Assembly (NCBI RefSeq): GCF_965222285.1
Contig: NZ_OZ244942.1
Coordinates: 992,001-1,056,000, forward strand
Direction: 5' to 3'
DNA: 64,000 bases
Origin: Tepidicaulis sp002389665
GTDB taxonomy: Bacteria; Pseudomonadota; Alphaproteobacteria; Parvibaculales; Parvibaculaceae
Position 1 is the first letter of the stretch; every line of letters begins with the position of its first letter. This document shows positions 1 through 8,420 of the stretch, piece after piece. A program made the translations under genes and the position numbers. Below the pieces are notes generated by a model. That model did not search any database. It saw only the letters and a list, made by a program, of their open reading frames with translations, and was not told the origin of the DNA.

Positions 1-278
1 TAATAAACTTCCGGCACGCCGGCCACGGGCTCAGGCATCACCTCGCCGCGGCGCACGAGGCGCAGGCGTCCGGGAAGTTCCGTCACGAGCATGGCACCGT
101 CCGGCAAAAAGGCGACATTCCAGGGATGATCGAGCCCTTCGGCCAGCGTTTCCACATCGAAGGGGGCGGCGTGGACCGCCTCTTGCGCGGCGGCGGGCGT
201 CAGAAGCGCCCCCGCCGCAAATACGGCCCCTGCGAAGGCAGCGATGAAAGGATTGGTCCTTGCAACGTCGTTGGCCAT
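1..278 (-). CDS. PQQ-dependent sugar dehydrogenase family protein, N-terminal fragment
   Basis: Partial gene: only the first 92 codons are in the window and the rest lies beyond base 1. The start is the ATG at 278, with GGGAGG nine bases upstream. The protein begins with a signal peptide (hydrophobic run to about residue 30 ending TPAAAQEA). Then comes the typical opening of the glucose/sorbosone dehydrogenase (GSDH) beta-propeller: GLDHPWNVAFLPDGAMLVTE and GRLRLVRRG. Members of this family are periplasmic soluble aldose dehydrogenases using PQQ, although many homologues have unknown substrates. The family call rests on this N-terminal motif; substrate and cofactor use cannot be judged from the fragment. 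Confidence 0.8.
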   Translation of the reverse strand, partial: MANDVARTNPFIAAFAGAVFAAGALLTPAAAQEAVHAAPFDVETLAEGLDHPWNVAFLPDGAMLVTELPGRLRLVRRGEVMPEPVAGVPEVY

Positions 279-429
279 GATGCGCGTCCTCCCGGCTTGG
301 CTCCTCGGTGCCGCGGGCCTTTACCCCGCGTCTTTCGGCGATCATAGTACATCAGAGCGCGCTGCGGGAAACCGATGCGCCGGAACGAAGATCAAAAGAT
401 CAAAAACAAAGATCCAGGAGGGGGCATCC

Positions 430-864
430 ATGCGGTTCGTCAATATTGCGGTCGCGTTTATCATCGCGGTTCTGACCGTCACGGTGCTGGGCACCGCATC
501 TCACTCGATCTTTGTGTTAAATGAGCTGGCGGAACTCGGCGTCACGGTCGAGGGGCAGTATCTTTCCAGCATTCTGAACGATCTTGCGGGTATGGGCCCG
601 CTTTACGGCGCGCTGATGGCCATCGGTTTCGTGATCGCCTTCATCGCCGCGCACTTTGTGCAGCTTCTTGCCCCCTCGCTGCGCTGGTTCGTTTACATGG
701 TAGCGGGCGCGGTCTCGGTCTATGTGACGCTTACGGTGATGGGCATTCTCTTCGACATCACGCCCATTGCCGGTGCCCGCTCGGCCCTCGGCATGGCCTT
801 TCAGGCAGGCGCGGGGGCGGTGGCCGGTCTCGTCTATGCGCTGATGACGCCCCGGCGCGATTGA
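430..864 (+). CDS. small integral membrane protein
   Basis: A 144-residue protein of unknown function. The start at 430 follows a strong AGGAGG; an upstream in-frame ATG at 244 would read through the promoter of the divergent gene and is rejected. About four hydrophobic segments are visible: residues 3-25, 55-75 (MGPLYGALMAIGFVIAFIAA), 78-105 and 118-138. There is no signal peptide cleavage site and no catalytic motif. The gene stands alone, divergent from the sugar dehydrogenase and followed by a strong hairpin. I do not recognise the family with certainty; it resembles small uncharacterised alphaproteobacterial inner-membrane proteins. Confidence 0.7.
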   Translation: MRFVNIAVAFIIAVLTVTVLGTASHSIFVLNELAELGVTVEGQYLSSILNDLAGMGPLYGALMAIGFVIAFIAAHFVQLLAPSLRWFVYMVAGAVSVYVTLTVMGILFDITPIAGARSALGMAFQAGAGAVAGLVYALMTPRRD

Positions 865-896
865 GCGGGGCATAGCTCCCGGCGATGCGGATATGA

Positions 897-924
897 AAAC
901 GGCGGCCCTCAAGGGCCGCCGTTT
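897..924. terminator. bidirectional rho-independent terminator
   Basis: A perfect 13-bp inverted repeat (AAACGGCGGCCCT, two-base loop, AGGGCCGCCGTTT) lies between the convergent membrane protein gene and the nitronate monooxygenase gene. The A-run on one flank and T-run on the other let it work in both directions. Confidence 0.8.
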
Positions 925-946
925 CCGTTCGGGGGACGCAGTGGTG

Positions 947-1954
947 TTACTCGGCGGCCTGCGCAAGCTGGGCGCGCGCTTCGGCCGGCATCTTCGCCAG
1001 GAACTCGCGGCAGGCCTCCACATATTCGCTTTTCAGCCGGGCGACGAGTTCTTCCACCGGCGGGGCATCCTTGATCGAGCCGATGCCCTGGCCGCAGCCC
1101 CAGATATCTTTCCAGGCTTTCGATTTCTGGTTGCCGCCGGAGCCGAAATTCATTTTCGACTTGTCGGCTTCGGGCAGATTATGCGGGTCGAGCCCGGCAT
1201 TGACGATGGACGGCGCCAGATAGTTGCCGTGCACGCCGGTAAAGAGATTGGAATAGACGATGTCTTCGGCAGCCGAGTCTTGCAGCATCTGCTTATAGCC
1301 CTGATCGGCATTGGCTTCCTGCGTGGCGATGAAGCGAGAGCCCATATAGGCAAGGTCCGCGCCGAGCGCCTGCGCCGAGGCGATGCCATAACCATCCGAA
1401 AGTGCGCCGGAGACGAGCACCGTCCCGTCGAACCATTCCTTCACCTCGCGCACGAGAGCGAAGGGCGAGAGCGTGCCCGCATGGCCGCCGGCACCCGCGC
1501 AAACGAGAATGAGCCCGTCGACGCCCTGCTCGGCGGCTTTCTTGGCATGTTTGACGTTGATGACGTCGTGGAAGACCACCCCGCCATAAGAATGGGCGGC
1601 GGTGACCACCTCTTCGGGCGGGCGCAGGCTGGTGATGATGATCGGCACTTCCTGGCGCGTGCACACCTCAATGTCGTGCTGCAGCCGGTCGTTGGAGGCA
1701 TGGCAGATCTGGTTCACCGCGAAAGGCGCGACTTTCTTGTCCGGATTGGCGGCCTGATATTCGGCGAGCTCTTCCTTGATGCGGATGATCCATTCTTCCA
1801 GCACATGGGCCGGGCGCGCATTGAGGGCCGGGAAGGACCCGACGATCCCCGCCTTGCACTGGGCGATCACAAGCTCGGGGCCCGAAACGATGAAGAGCGG
1901 GGACCCGACCACCGGCAGTTCCAGCCGGTCCTGAAGAATTGAAGGCAGCGCCAT
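947..1954 (-). CDS. nitronate monooxygenase family protein (NMO/2-nitropropane dioxygenase type)
   Basis: A 335-residue FMN-binding TIM-barrel protein. The start at 1954 has AAGGAG eight bases upstream; the 40-codon in-frame extension has no such site. Visible family motifs are GSPLFIVSGPELVIAQCKAG near the N-terminus, VCAGAGGHAG in the middle, VSGALSDGYGIASAQALGAD and the FMN phosphate-binding AYMGSRFIAT. The family oxidises alkyl nitronates with O2, but many members are of unknown substrate. It is a distant paralogue of the protein at 6462-7460 and belongs to a different subgroup. It is transcribed alone, towards the hairpin at 897-924. Confidence 0.85.
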   Translation of the reverse strand: MALPSILQDRLELPVVGSPLFIVSGPELVIAQCKAGIVGSFPALNARPAHVLEEWIIRIKEELAEYQAANPDKKVAPFAVNQICHASNDRLQHDIEVCTRQEVPIIITSLRPPEEVVTAAHSYGGVVFHDVINVKHAKKAAEQGVDGLILVCAGAGGHAGTLSPFALVREVKEWFDGTVLVSGALSDGYGIASAQALGADLAYMGSRFIATQEANADQGYKQMLQDSAAEDIVYSNLFTGVHGNYLAPSIVNAGLDPHNLPEADKSKMNFGSGGNQKSKAWKDIWGCGQGIGSIKDAPPVEELVARLKSEYVEACREFLAKMPAEARAQLAQAAE

Positions 1955-2175
1955 GGAATGGCTCCTTGAGCAGTTTCCGATTGAGCGGTTTCTTTCGACC
2001 GGTGAGCAATATAGGTCAGCGGGTCCGCGCCGTCTTGTACGCTTACAATCAATCACCGGATCAAAAATGCGCAAGGCGCATGGGAAAATACCTGTGGAAC
2101 TCCGGATAATGTGAACGGGTGCCCTCGCGTCACGCTCCTATAGTGGCGCAAGAAAACCAAAGGGCGGAGGGGCGC

Positions 2176-2835
2176 ATGGCGCTGAAAGACGAATTGGAAA
2201 AAATGAAGGATCTGGCGGGCAAACGGCTTCCCTCCGATGTCCTGTCGATGATGGAGCAGGCGACGAAGGATCTGGCGGCAACGGGCATTGCCGCGCGGGC
2301 GGCGGCCAAAGGAAAGGTCTTTCCCGGCATGACGCTCAAAAATGCGCTGGGCAAGCCCGTCAGCCTCGGCGCGCTTTATATGGAAACGCCGCTCATCGTG
2401 ACCTTCTACCGGGGCGCCTGGTGCCCTTACTGCAATCTGGAGCTGCGGGCCTATCAGGCTATCCTGCCGGAGATCAAAGCGGCGGGCGGCCAGCTTGTCG
2501 CCGTGACGCCGGAACTGCCGGACGGCGCGCTCACCTCGGTGGAACGCCACGGGCTCGAATTCGAAGTGCTCTCCGATGAGGGCCTGGCGCTTGCCGGTGT
2601 CCTCGGTCTCACCTTCGAACTGCCGGCAAAGCTTGCCGCCATTTACGGCAAGATCGGCAACGACCTGCCGAAGCTGAACGGCACCGATGATTGGGTGCTG
2701 CCGGTGCCCGCGACTTACGTGGTCGGCACGGACGGGCGCATCGCGCTTGCCAATGTCGAGGTCGATTACCGCGACCGGATGGAGCCGCGCACGGCGCTGA
2801 AAGCCTTGAAGGAAACCATCACTCAGGCTGCGTGA
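2176..2835 (+). CDS. peroxiredoxin-like (AhpC/TSA, redoxin fold) protein
   Basis: A 219-residue thioredoxin-fold protein. The start at 2176 is preceded by GGAGG; the upstream frame from 2119 has no good site. The active-site region is TFYRGAWCPYCNLELRAYQ with Cys83 and Cys86. This CxxC replaces the single peroxidatic cysteine of classical AhpC and is typical of the redoxin-domain peroxiredoxin-like group common in proteobacteria. An N-terminal helical extension of about 45 residues precedes the fold. It probably reduces peroxides in the cytoplasm, but a thiol-disulfide role is possible. It is followed by a strong terminator, so monocistronic. Confidence 0.85.
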   Translation: MALKDELEKMKDLAGKRLPSDVLSMMEQATKDLAATGIAARAAAKGKVFPGMTLKNALGKPVSLGALYMETPLIVTFYRGAWCPYCNLELRAYQAILPEIKAAGGQLVAVTPELPDGALTSVERHGLEFEVLSDEGLALAGVLGLTFELPAKLAAIYGKIGNDLPKLNGTDDWVLPVPATYVVGTDGRIALANVEVDYRDRMEPRTALKALKETITQAA

Positions 2836-2857
2836 AGCGCAGGCAAGAGGGTAAGAG

Positions 2858-2880
2858 AAAGGGGCCAGACGGCCCCTTTT
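2858..2880 (+). terminator. rho-independent terminator
   Basis: Inverted repeat AAAGGGGCC, four-base loop, GGCCCCTTTT, ending in T residues, 23 bp after the peroxiredoxin-like gene. It also lies just beyond the end of the convergent gene that stops at 2905. Confidence 0.8.
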
Positions 2881-2904
2881 GTTTGCGTGTTTTGGGCGGG
2901 CAGC

Positions 2905-3786
2905 TTAGGCCAGCACCGGCTCCGGCCCGACGCTTGCCTTCACTTCTTCTAAGAGCTTGCGGTTGTCATGCTGCCAGGGGTGGAAATCGGCCTTGAAATA
3001 ATCGAGCCATTCCCGCCCGAGGCCGCGCAGGATGCCGTCCTTGCCGAGGAGAAACGAAAGCCCGCTGCGCCAGATTTTCATGCGCTGCCAGAAGCTGTAG
3101 CCGTCGCGCTTCAGCATATGATTGATGTTGCGCACCGTGTCGCCGATGAAATTCACCGTGATGAGCAGCATGGTGATACGCCGCTCCTTCACCGTGCCGC
3201 CTGCCAGTTTCAGCACATCGAAGGCGACGGCTTTATGTTCCGTTTCCTCGATCGCGTGCCAGCGCCAGAGCGCCTTCATGGCCGGGTCCGCGCCTTCCAG
3301 CCATTTCGGATTGGAGAGCGTGCCGTTTGCCATGATCGCGGTGTAATGCTCATAGGCGACGGTCGCATAAAGATGCGAGATGACGGGAAGATGGGCATAG
3401 GCCCAGTCGCGCCGCTTGACGATGGGCTGTTCCATGTAGTCGAGATCGTAGCCGCGCAGTTCGCAGAGCCGTTCGTTATATTTGCGGTGCTCGCGGCTAT
3501 GGATCGCTTCCTGGCCGAGAAAGCCTTTCACGTCTTCCAGCAAGGCCGGATCGCTGACCTGATCGCGGAAGGCCTTCACCGCATCCATGAAGGATTTTTC
3601 GCCGACGGGGAACATCATGGAAAGCGCGTTGAAGAAAGCGGTCTTGAACGGATCGCCGCTGTGCCAATTGGCCGCGAGCGCCGTTTCCAAATCGAATTCA
3701 TAATTGCGCGGTTTGATGTCGACCATGCCGGGTGCCGGAGCGGCTTCGGGCTGGGGGGCATCTTGCGCGGTTTCGGCGGTGGTCAT
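2905..3786 (-). CDS. PF10118-type 'metal-dependent hydrolase' with ferritin-like diiron motifs
   Basis: A 293-residue protein of the family annotated as predicted metal-dependent hydrolase (PF10118). Two ATGs lie six bases apart; the second (3786) is placed six bases after GGAGG and was chosen. Two helix motifs resemble a diiron site: GQEAIHSREHRKYN and AIEETEHKAVAFDV, each an E-x2-H type pair. This is the pattern of ferritin-like oxygenases rather than hydrolases. Homologues are abundant in lipid- and steroid-degrading alpha- and gammaproteobacteria. A 14-bp perfect palindrome sits 47 bp upstream of the start and is a likely operator. Substrate unknown. Confidence 0.75.
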   Translation of the reverse strand: MTTAETAQDAPQPEAAPAPGMVDIKPRNYEFDLETALAANWHSGDPFKTAFFNALSMMFPVGEKSFMDAVKAFRDQVSDPALLEDVKGFLGQEAIHSREHRKYNERLCELRGYDLDYMEQPIVKRRDWAYAHLPVISHLYATVAYEHYTAIMANGTLSNPKWLEGADPAMKALWRWHAIEETEHKAVAFDVLKLAGGTVKERRITMLLITVNFIGDTVRNINHMLKRDGYSFWQRMKIWRSGLSFLLGKDGILRGLGREWLDYFKADFHPWQHDNRKLLEEVKASVGPEPVLA

Positions 3787-3832
3787 CGTCATCCTCCAGA
3801 CTGACGTAGGGTCGTCCACATATTATGTTTAC

Positions 3833-3846
3833 TGACATTAATGTCA
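3833..3846. promoter_or_regulatory. 14-bp perfect palindrome, probable operator
   Basis: TGACATTAATGTCA is its own reverse complement. It lies in the 176-bp divergent interval between the PF10118 gene (start 3786) and gdhA (start 3963), closer to the former. Size and symmetry suit a TetR-type or similar dimeric repressor. No matching regulator gene is adjacent. Confidence 0.5.
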
Positions 3847-3962
3847 ATACCGATCAGATTCCCTTGAAATCCGGGAATTTTTGAACCTCTTTCCCAAAGC
3901 AGGCGTAGAGAGGGCAGGATGATCCGAGACATATCCGCCCCAAGCACGAGCAGGAGAACTCG

Positions 3963-5306
3963 ATGAAATATGCATCGCTCGACGATTTCATGAATGCGGT
4001 GGAAGCGCGCGATCCCCATCAGCGCGAATTCCTGCAAGCGGTGAAAGAGGTGATGGATAGCGTCTGGCCCTTTGTCGAAGAGGTGCCGCATTATGCCGAA
4101 CAGGGCCTGCTCGACCGGCTGGTGGAGCCGGAGCGTGTCATTCAGTTCCGCATTCCCTGGACGGATGATGAGGGCATCGTGCGGGTGAATCGCGGCTGGC
4201 GCGTGCAGCACAATTCCGCGCTCGGCCCTTACAAGGGCGGCATGCGTTTCAAGCCGGACCTAACGCTTTCCGTGCTCAAGTTCCTTGCCTTCGAGCAGAC
4301 GTTCAAAAACGCGCTGACCACGCTGCCGCTCGGTGGCGGCAAGGGCGGAGCGGATTTCGATCCCAAGGGCAAGAGCGAAGGCGAGGTGATGCGCTTTTGC
4401 CAGTCGCTCGTTCTGGAACTGAGCCGGCATGTGGGGCCCCATACGGATGTGCCGGCGGGCGACATCGGCGTCGGCGAGCGGGAAATCGGTTTCATGGCCG
4501 GGATGGCGCGCAAGATCACGAATAGTGCCGAGGCGGTTTTCACCGGCAAGAATCTCAGCTTCGGCGGCAGCCATCTGCGCAAACAGGCAACGGGTTACGG
4601 CGTGATTTATTTCACCGAAAGAATGCTCGCCCGGCGCGGCGAAGGCCTGGAAGGCAAGAGCATCGCCATTTCAGGGGCGGGCAATGTCGCCCAGCATGCG
4701 ATCGAAAAGGCGATGCAATATGGCGCGCGTGTGGTGACGGCATCGGATTCCTCCGGCGCGGTTTTCGATCCTGCAGGTTTCGATGAGGAAAAATTCGCCG
4801 CCCTTCAGCAGATCAAGAATGTTGAGCGCGGCTCGCTTGAAACCTATGCGGAAAAATTCGGCCTTACCTTCGAAAAGGGCAAACATCCCTGGGGTGCCAA
4901 GGCGGAGATCGCCATGCCCTGCGCCACGCAGAACGAGTTGATGGAAAAAGATGCCAAGACGCTGGCCGAGAACGGCACGCGCTACGTGGTGGAAGGGGCG
5001 AACATGCCCGTCTCGGCGGATGCGCTGGAAGTCTTCAAAGACGCCGGTGTCTGCTTTGCCCCCGGCAAGGCGGCGAATGCGGGCGGGGTTGCGGTTTCCG
5101 GCCTTGAAATGTCGCAAGGCGCCATGGGCCTGCGCTGGCCGCGCGAGGAGGTGGAGCAGCGCCTGCAAAACATTATGTGCGAGATCGAGGAAAGCTGCGC
5201 CGTTTACGGCGTGAAGAACGGCGACTGCGTGAACTATGTGGACGGGGCGAATGTCGTGGGCTTTACCCGCGTCGCCGATGCGATGCTCGCGCAAGGGGTG
5301 ACGTAA
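3963..5306 (+). CDS. gdhA: NADP-type glutamate dehydrogenase
   Basis: A 447-residue hexameric-type glutamate dehydrogenase, the length of E. coli GdhA. It converts 2-oxoglutarate and ammonia to glutamate. Start at 3963 with AGGAG seven bases upstream. Substrate-site motifs are GPYKGGMRF (Lys91) and PLGGGKGGADFDP with catalytic Lys127, then VPAGDIGVGEREIG. The nucleotide-binding fold shows AISGAGNVAQHAIEK (GxGNVA). The residue pattern after the glycine-rich loop (ASDSSGAV) matches the NADP-dependent class. The gene stands alone; a LysR gene converges on it with an 18-bp gap. Confidence 0.96.
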   Translation: MKYASLDDFMNAVEARDPHQREFLQAVKEVMDSVWPFVEEVPHYAEQGLLDRLVEPERVIQFRIPWTDDEGIVRVNRGWRVQHNSALGPYKGGMRFKPDLTLSVLKFLAFEQTFKNALTTLPLGGGKGGADFDPKGKSEGEVMRFCQSLVLELSRHVGPHTDVPAGDIGVGEREIGFMAGMARKITNSAEAVFTGKNLSFGGSHLRKQATGYGVIYFTERMLARRGEGLEGKSIAISGAGNVAQHAIEKAMQYGARVVTASDSSGAVFDPAGFDEEKFAALQQIKNVERGSLETYAEKFGLTFEKGKHPWGAKAEIAMPCATQNELMEKDAKTLAENGTRYVVEGANMPVSADALEVFKDAGVCFAPGKAANAGGVAVSGLEMSQGAMGLRWPREEVEQRLQNIMCEIEESCAVYGVKNGDCVNYVDGANVVGFTRVADAMLAQGVT

Positions 5307-5324
5307 GCGCGGGGAGGGGAGGCC

Positions 5325-6233
5325 TTACGCCTGTTCTTTCCACTCCCCCAGCAGCTTTTCCTTGTCGGTCTGGGCGGAGGCGGCGATGAAATCGAAAACC
5401 GCGCGCACCGGCGCCGTATCGCGCAGGTCCGGGTGGGCAAGCATCCAGATATCCGTCGCGCTGAAGAGCTTGTCGGGCGCGATGCGGATGAGATCGTCAT
5501 AAGTATCGCCGATCAGCGTGGTGAGCACCGAAATGCCGAGCCCCGCGCGCACGGCATGCACCTGATCGGCGACGGAGGAAAAGCGTAAGGCGGTGGGCGC
5601 GCTGCGCGTGACATGGTCGGACCAGTGCGCGAGTTCCTGTTCCGCCGCGCCCCCGGCAAAGCCGATCATCGTATGTTTTGCCCATTCCTCGCGCTTGGCG
5701 GGCAGCCCGTGCTGGGCGGCATAGTCGCGCGAGGCATAAAAGGCGACGCCGCAGCGGGCGATCTTTTTGCCCACCAGATTTTCCTGCCCCGGCCCGTAAA
5801 GCCTTATGACGATATCCGCCTCGCGCCGGCGCACGCTGGCCGGCCAGGTGTCGGTGACGAATTCCAGTTCGATATGCGGGTACTGGTCGCGGAAGGCGGC
5901 CATATGCGGCATCAGCCAATAACCGGCAAGGGTCGCGGCGGTGGAAATGCGCACGATGCCTTTGGGCGCGCCGTCCGCCGCGCTTGCCGCCCGCTCCGCG
6001 CGCAAGGCCGCCGAGGCCATATCATCGACTTCCGCTTTCAGCCGCTCGCCCGCCGGGGTGAGCGAATAGCCGTCCGCATCGCGCACGAAAAGCTTCGTGC
6101 CGAGGCTGCGCTCAAGCTCCGTGACATGGCGGCCCACCGTTGCGTGGCTCAGTTTCAGCCGCCGTCCGGCCGCCGAATAAGAGCGCACATCGGCAACGGC
6201 AAGAAAGGTGCGGAAGAGATTCCAGTCGGCCAT
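5325..6233 (-). CDS. LysR-family transcriptional regulator
   Basis: A 302-residue protein with an N-terminal winged helix-turn-helix (LFRTFLAVADVRSYSAAGRR, then LSHATVGRHVTELERSLG) and a C-terminal LysR substrate-binding domain from about residue 90 (GIVRISTAATLAGYWLMPHM). The length is standard. It belongs to the subgroup with a divergent first helix, starting MADWNLFRTF, that often acts on neighbouring genes. It is divergent from the nitronate monooxygenase at 6462 across 228 bp, so that gene is the likeliest target after autoregulation; this is inferred from position only. Confidence 0.93.
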   Translation of the reverse strand: MADWNLFRTFLAVADVRSYSAAGRRLKLSHATVGRHVTELERSLGTKLFVRDADGYSLTPAGERLKAEVDDMASAALRAERAASAADGAPKGIVRISTAATLAGYWLMPHMAAFRDQYPHIELEFVTDTWPASVRRREADIVIRLYGPGQENLVGKKIARCGVAFYASRDYAAQHGLPAKREEWAKHTMIGFAGGAAEQELAHWSDHVTRSAPTALRFSSVADQVHAVRAGLGISVLTTLIGDTYDDLIRIAPDKLFSATDIWMLAHPDLRDTAPVRAVFDFIAASAQTDKEKLLGEWKEQA

Positions 6234-6461
6234 ATTCTGTTCATCAGCGGTGATTTGGTGTTCAATTATGCACGAAGATGGGGTGTGCCCTCGCGGAAAT
6301 CAAGGAAAAGAGAAACCGCGGCCTCAGGCCCGTGCAAAAGCTGACCTAAGGGAAGGGCCTTACTCAGCCATAGGCCCTGGCCCGGCGATCTGGTAGAACA
6401 GAAACACCGCAATTGACCGGCCAAAAAATGGCCGCAGAAGAAAACGGACGGGAGAAAACAC

Positions 6462-7460
6462 GTGATCAAAACACGCTTCACGGAACTCTTCGGAGTGGAA
6501 GCTCCGATCGTGCAAGGCGGCATGCAATGGGTCGGCCGCGCCGATCTTGTCGCCGCCGTTGCCAATGCCGGCGCGCTCGGCTTCATTACGGCGCTGACCC
6601 AGCCGACGCCGGAAGACCTGAGCAAGGAAATCGCCCGCTGCAAGGAAATGACGGACAAGCCCTTCGGCGTGAACCTGACGATCCTGCCCGCGCTCAAACC
6701 GCCCCCTTACGCCGAATACCGTCAGGCGATCATCGAGGCGGGCGTGAAGATCGTGGAAACCGCAGGCTATAAGCCCCAGGAACATGTCGATCATTTCAAA
6801 GAGCACGGCATTAAGGTCATTCACAAATGCACCGCCGTGCGCCACGCGCTCTCGGCTGAGCGGATGGGCGTCGATGCGATTTCCATCGACGGCTTCGAAT
6901 GCGCGGGCCATCCGGGCGAGGATGACATTCCCGGCCTCATTCTGATCCCGGCCGCTGCCGATAAGGTGAAAATCCCGATGATCGCCTCGGGCGGTTTCGG
7001 CGATGCGCGCGGCCTCGTTGCCGCGCTCGCGCTCGGCGCGGAAGGCATCAACATGGGCACGCGTTTCATGTGCACCAAGGAAAGCCCGATCCATCAGAAG
7101 GTGAAAGAGCAGATCGTCGCCAATGACGAACGCGCCACGGACCTCATCTTCCGCACGCTGCACAACACGGCCCGCGTCGCCAAAAACGCCGTCAGCCAGG
7201 AAGTCGTCGCCATCGAGAAGAAGGGCGGGGCGAAGATCGAAGACATCGCCCATCTCGTCTCCGGCCAGCGCGGCAAGGTGGTCTATGAGGAAGGCGATCC
7301 CGATTACGGCATTTGGTCGGCCGGCATGATCCAGGGCCTCATCCACGACATTCCTTCTTGCCAGGAACTGGTGAGCCGGATCGTCAGCGAAGCCGAAGAG
7401 CTGATGGCAAGCCGCTTGTCGCGCATGCTGGGCGGCAAAGCGGCGGCGGCAGCCGAATAA
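6462..7460 (+). CDS. nitronate monooxygenase (NMO) family protein
   Basis: A 332-residue FMN-dependent TIM-barrel enzyme. The start is GTG at 6462 with GGGAG nine bases upstream. Family motifs in order: PIVQGGMQWVGRADLVAAV, ANAGALGFITAL, DGFECAGHPGEDD, ASGGFGDARGLVAALALGAEG and NMGTRFMCTKE. These match nitronate monooxygenases and related 2-nitropropane dioxygenases more closely than the paralogue at 947. It may detoxify nitronates or act on an unsaturated acyl substrate. It is divergent from a LysR gene and followed by a hairpin at 7491-7516. Confidence 0.9.
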   Translation: MIKTRFTELFGVEAPIVQGGMQWVGRADLVAAVANAGALGFITALTQPTPEDLSKEIARCKEMTDKPFGVNLTILPALKPPPYAEYRQAIIEAGVKIVETAGYKPQEHVDHFKEHGIKVIHKCTAVRHALSAERMGVDAISIDGFECAGHPGEDDIPGLILIPAAADKVKIPMIASGGFGDARGLVAALALGAEGINMGTRFMCTKESPIHQKVKEQIVANDERATDLIFRTLHNTARVAKNAVSQEVVAIEKKGGAKIEDIAHLVSGQRGKVVYEEGDPDYGIWSAGMIQGLIHDIPSCQELVSRIVSEAEELMASRLSRMLGGKAAAAAE

Positions 7461-7490
7461 GGCCTGTTTTCGCAGATATAATTCGACCGG

Positions 7491-7516
7491 ACGGCCCCCC
7501 TTATTGCGGGGGCCGT
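7491..7516 (+). terminator. rho-independent terminator
   Basis: Nine-bp perfect stem ACGGCCCCC / GGGGGCCGT with an eight-base loop, then TTT, 30 bp after the nitronate monooxygenase stop codon. Confidence 0.7.
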
Positions 7517-7565
7517 TTGCGTTCCGCTAGGCTGGTTGCCATAAAAAGAAATGGGGAGAGGAACC

Positions 7566-8420
7566 ATGGCCTACCGGCATATCGAGGTGAAGGCGAACGA
7601 AACCGGCTTCGGGGCGGAGATTAAAGGGCTCGACCTTTCCGCGCCGCTTGCCCCGCAAACCCTGGAAGAGGTGAAAAGCGCCTGGGCGGAGCATGGTGTT
7701 GTCTTCTTCCCCGATCAGCCGCTAGAGCTTGACGCGTTGGAGCGGTTCACCGAGGAGATCGGCCCTTTCGGCCATGACCCGTTCATCAAGCCCATGGCGG
7801 ATCACCCCCATGTGCTGGAGCTGCGCCGCGAGCCCGATGAAAAGGCGACGAATTTTGGCGCGGGCTGGCATTCCGATTGGAGTTTTCAGGAAACCCCGCC
7901 GGCTGCGACGCTGCTCCATTCCAAGGTCGTGCCGCCCAAAGGCGGCGACACGCTTTATGCCGATTGCGCTCGCGCCTATGAAGCGCTTTCTCCTGCGATG
8001 AAAAAGCTGCTTGCGCCGCTCAATGCCGTGCACAGCGCCATTCTGCCCTATTCCAAGAAAGGCATCTTCGCGCAGGAAAAAGAAGAGCGCACGATGCAGA
8101 TCATCACGTCGGACGAGGCGGAGAAGACGCAGAGCCATCCCCTTGTGCGCACCCATCCCGTGACGGGCCGCAAGGCGCTTTATGTCAGCCCCGTCTATAC
8201 GGTCGGCATTGAAGGCATGAGCAATGAGGAAAGCCAGTGGCTCCTCGGCGGGCTTTACCAGCACATGACGAAGCCGGAATTCATCTACCGCCATAAATGG
8301 CGCGAGAACATGCTGGTCATGTGGGACAACCGCTCGACACTGCATTTTGCCGAAGGCGGCTATGACGGCTATTTGCGCGTCATGCACCGCACGACCGTGG
8401 CGGGCGAAAAACCGGTTTAG
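7566..8420 (+). CDS. TauD/TfdA-family Fe(II)/2-oxoglutarate dioxygenase
   Basis: A 284-residue non-heme iron dioxygenase. The start at 7566 follows GGGGAGAGG. The facial triad is visible: His102 and Asp104 in GAGWHSDWSFQE, and His260 in WDNRSTLHFAEGG, with the 2-oxoglutarate-binding Arg in YLRVMHRTTV. The first 30 residues (IKGLDLSAPL) match the TfdA fold. Known members hydroxylate taurine, 2,4-D, sulfate esters or amino-acid-like acids; the substrate here cannot be told. A second member lies at 15145. Its stop codon overlaps that of the convergent EamA gene. Confidence 0.92.
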   Translation: MAYRHIEVKANETGFGAEIKGLDLSAPLAPQTLEEVKSAWAEHGVVFFPDQPLELDALERFTEEIGPFGHDPFIKPMADHPHVLELRREPDEKATNFGAGWHSDWSFQETPPAATLLHSKVVPPKGGDTLYADCARAYEALSPAMKKLLAPLNAVHSAILPYSKKGIFAQEKEERTMQIITSDEAEKTQSHPLVRTHPVTGRKALYVSPVYTVGIEGMSNEESQWLLGGLYQHMTKPEFIYRHKWRENMLVMWDNRSTLHFAEGGYDGYLRVMHRTTVAGEKPV

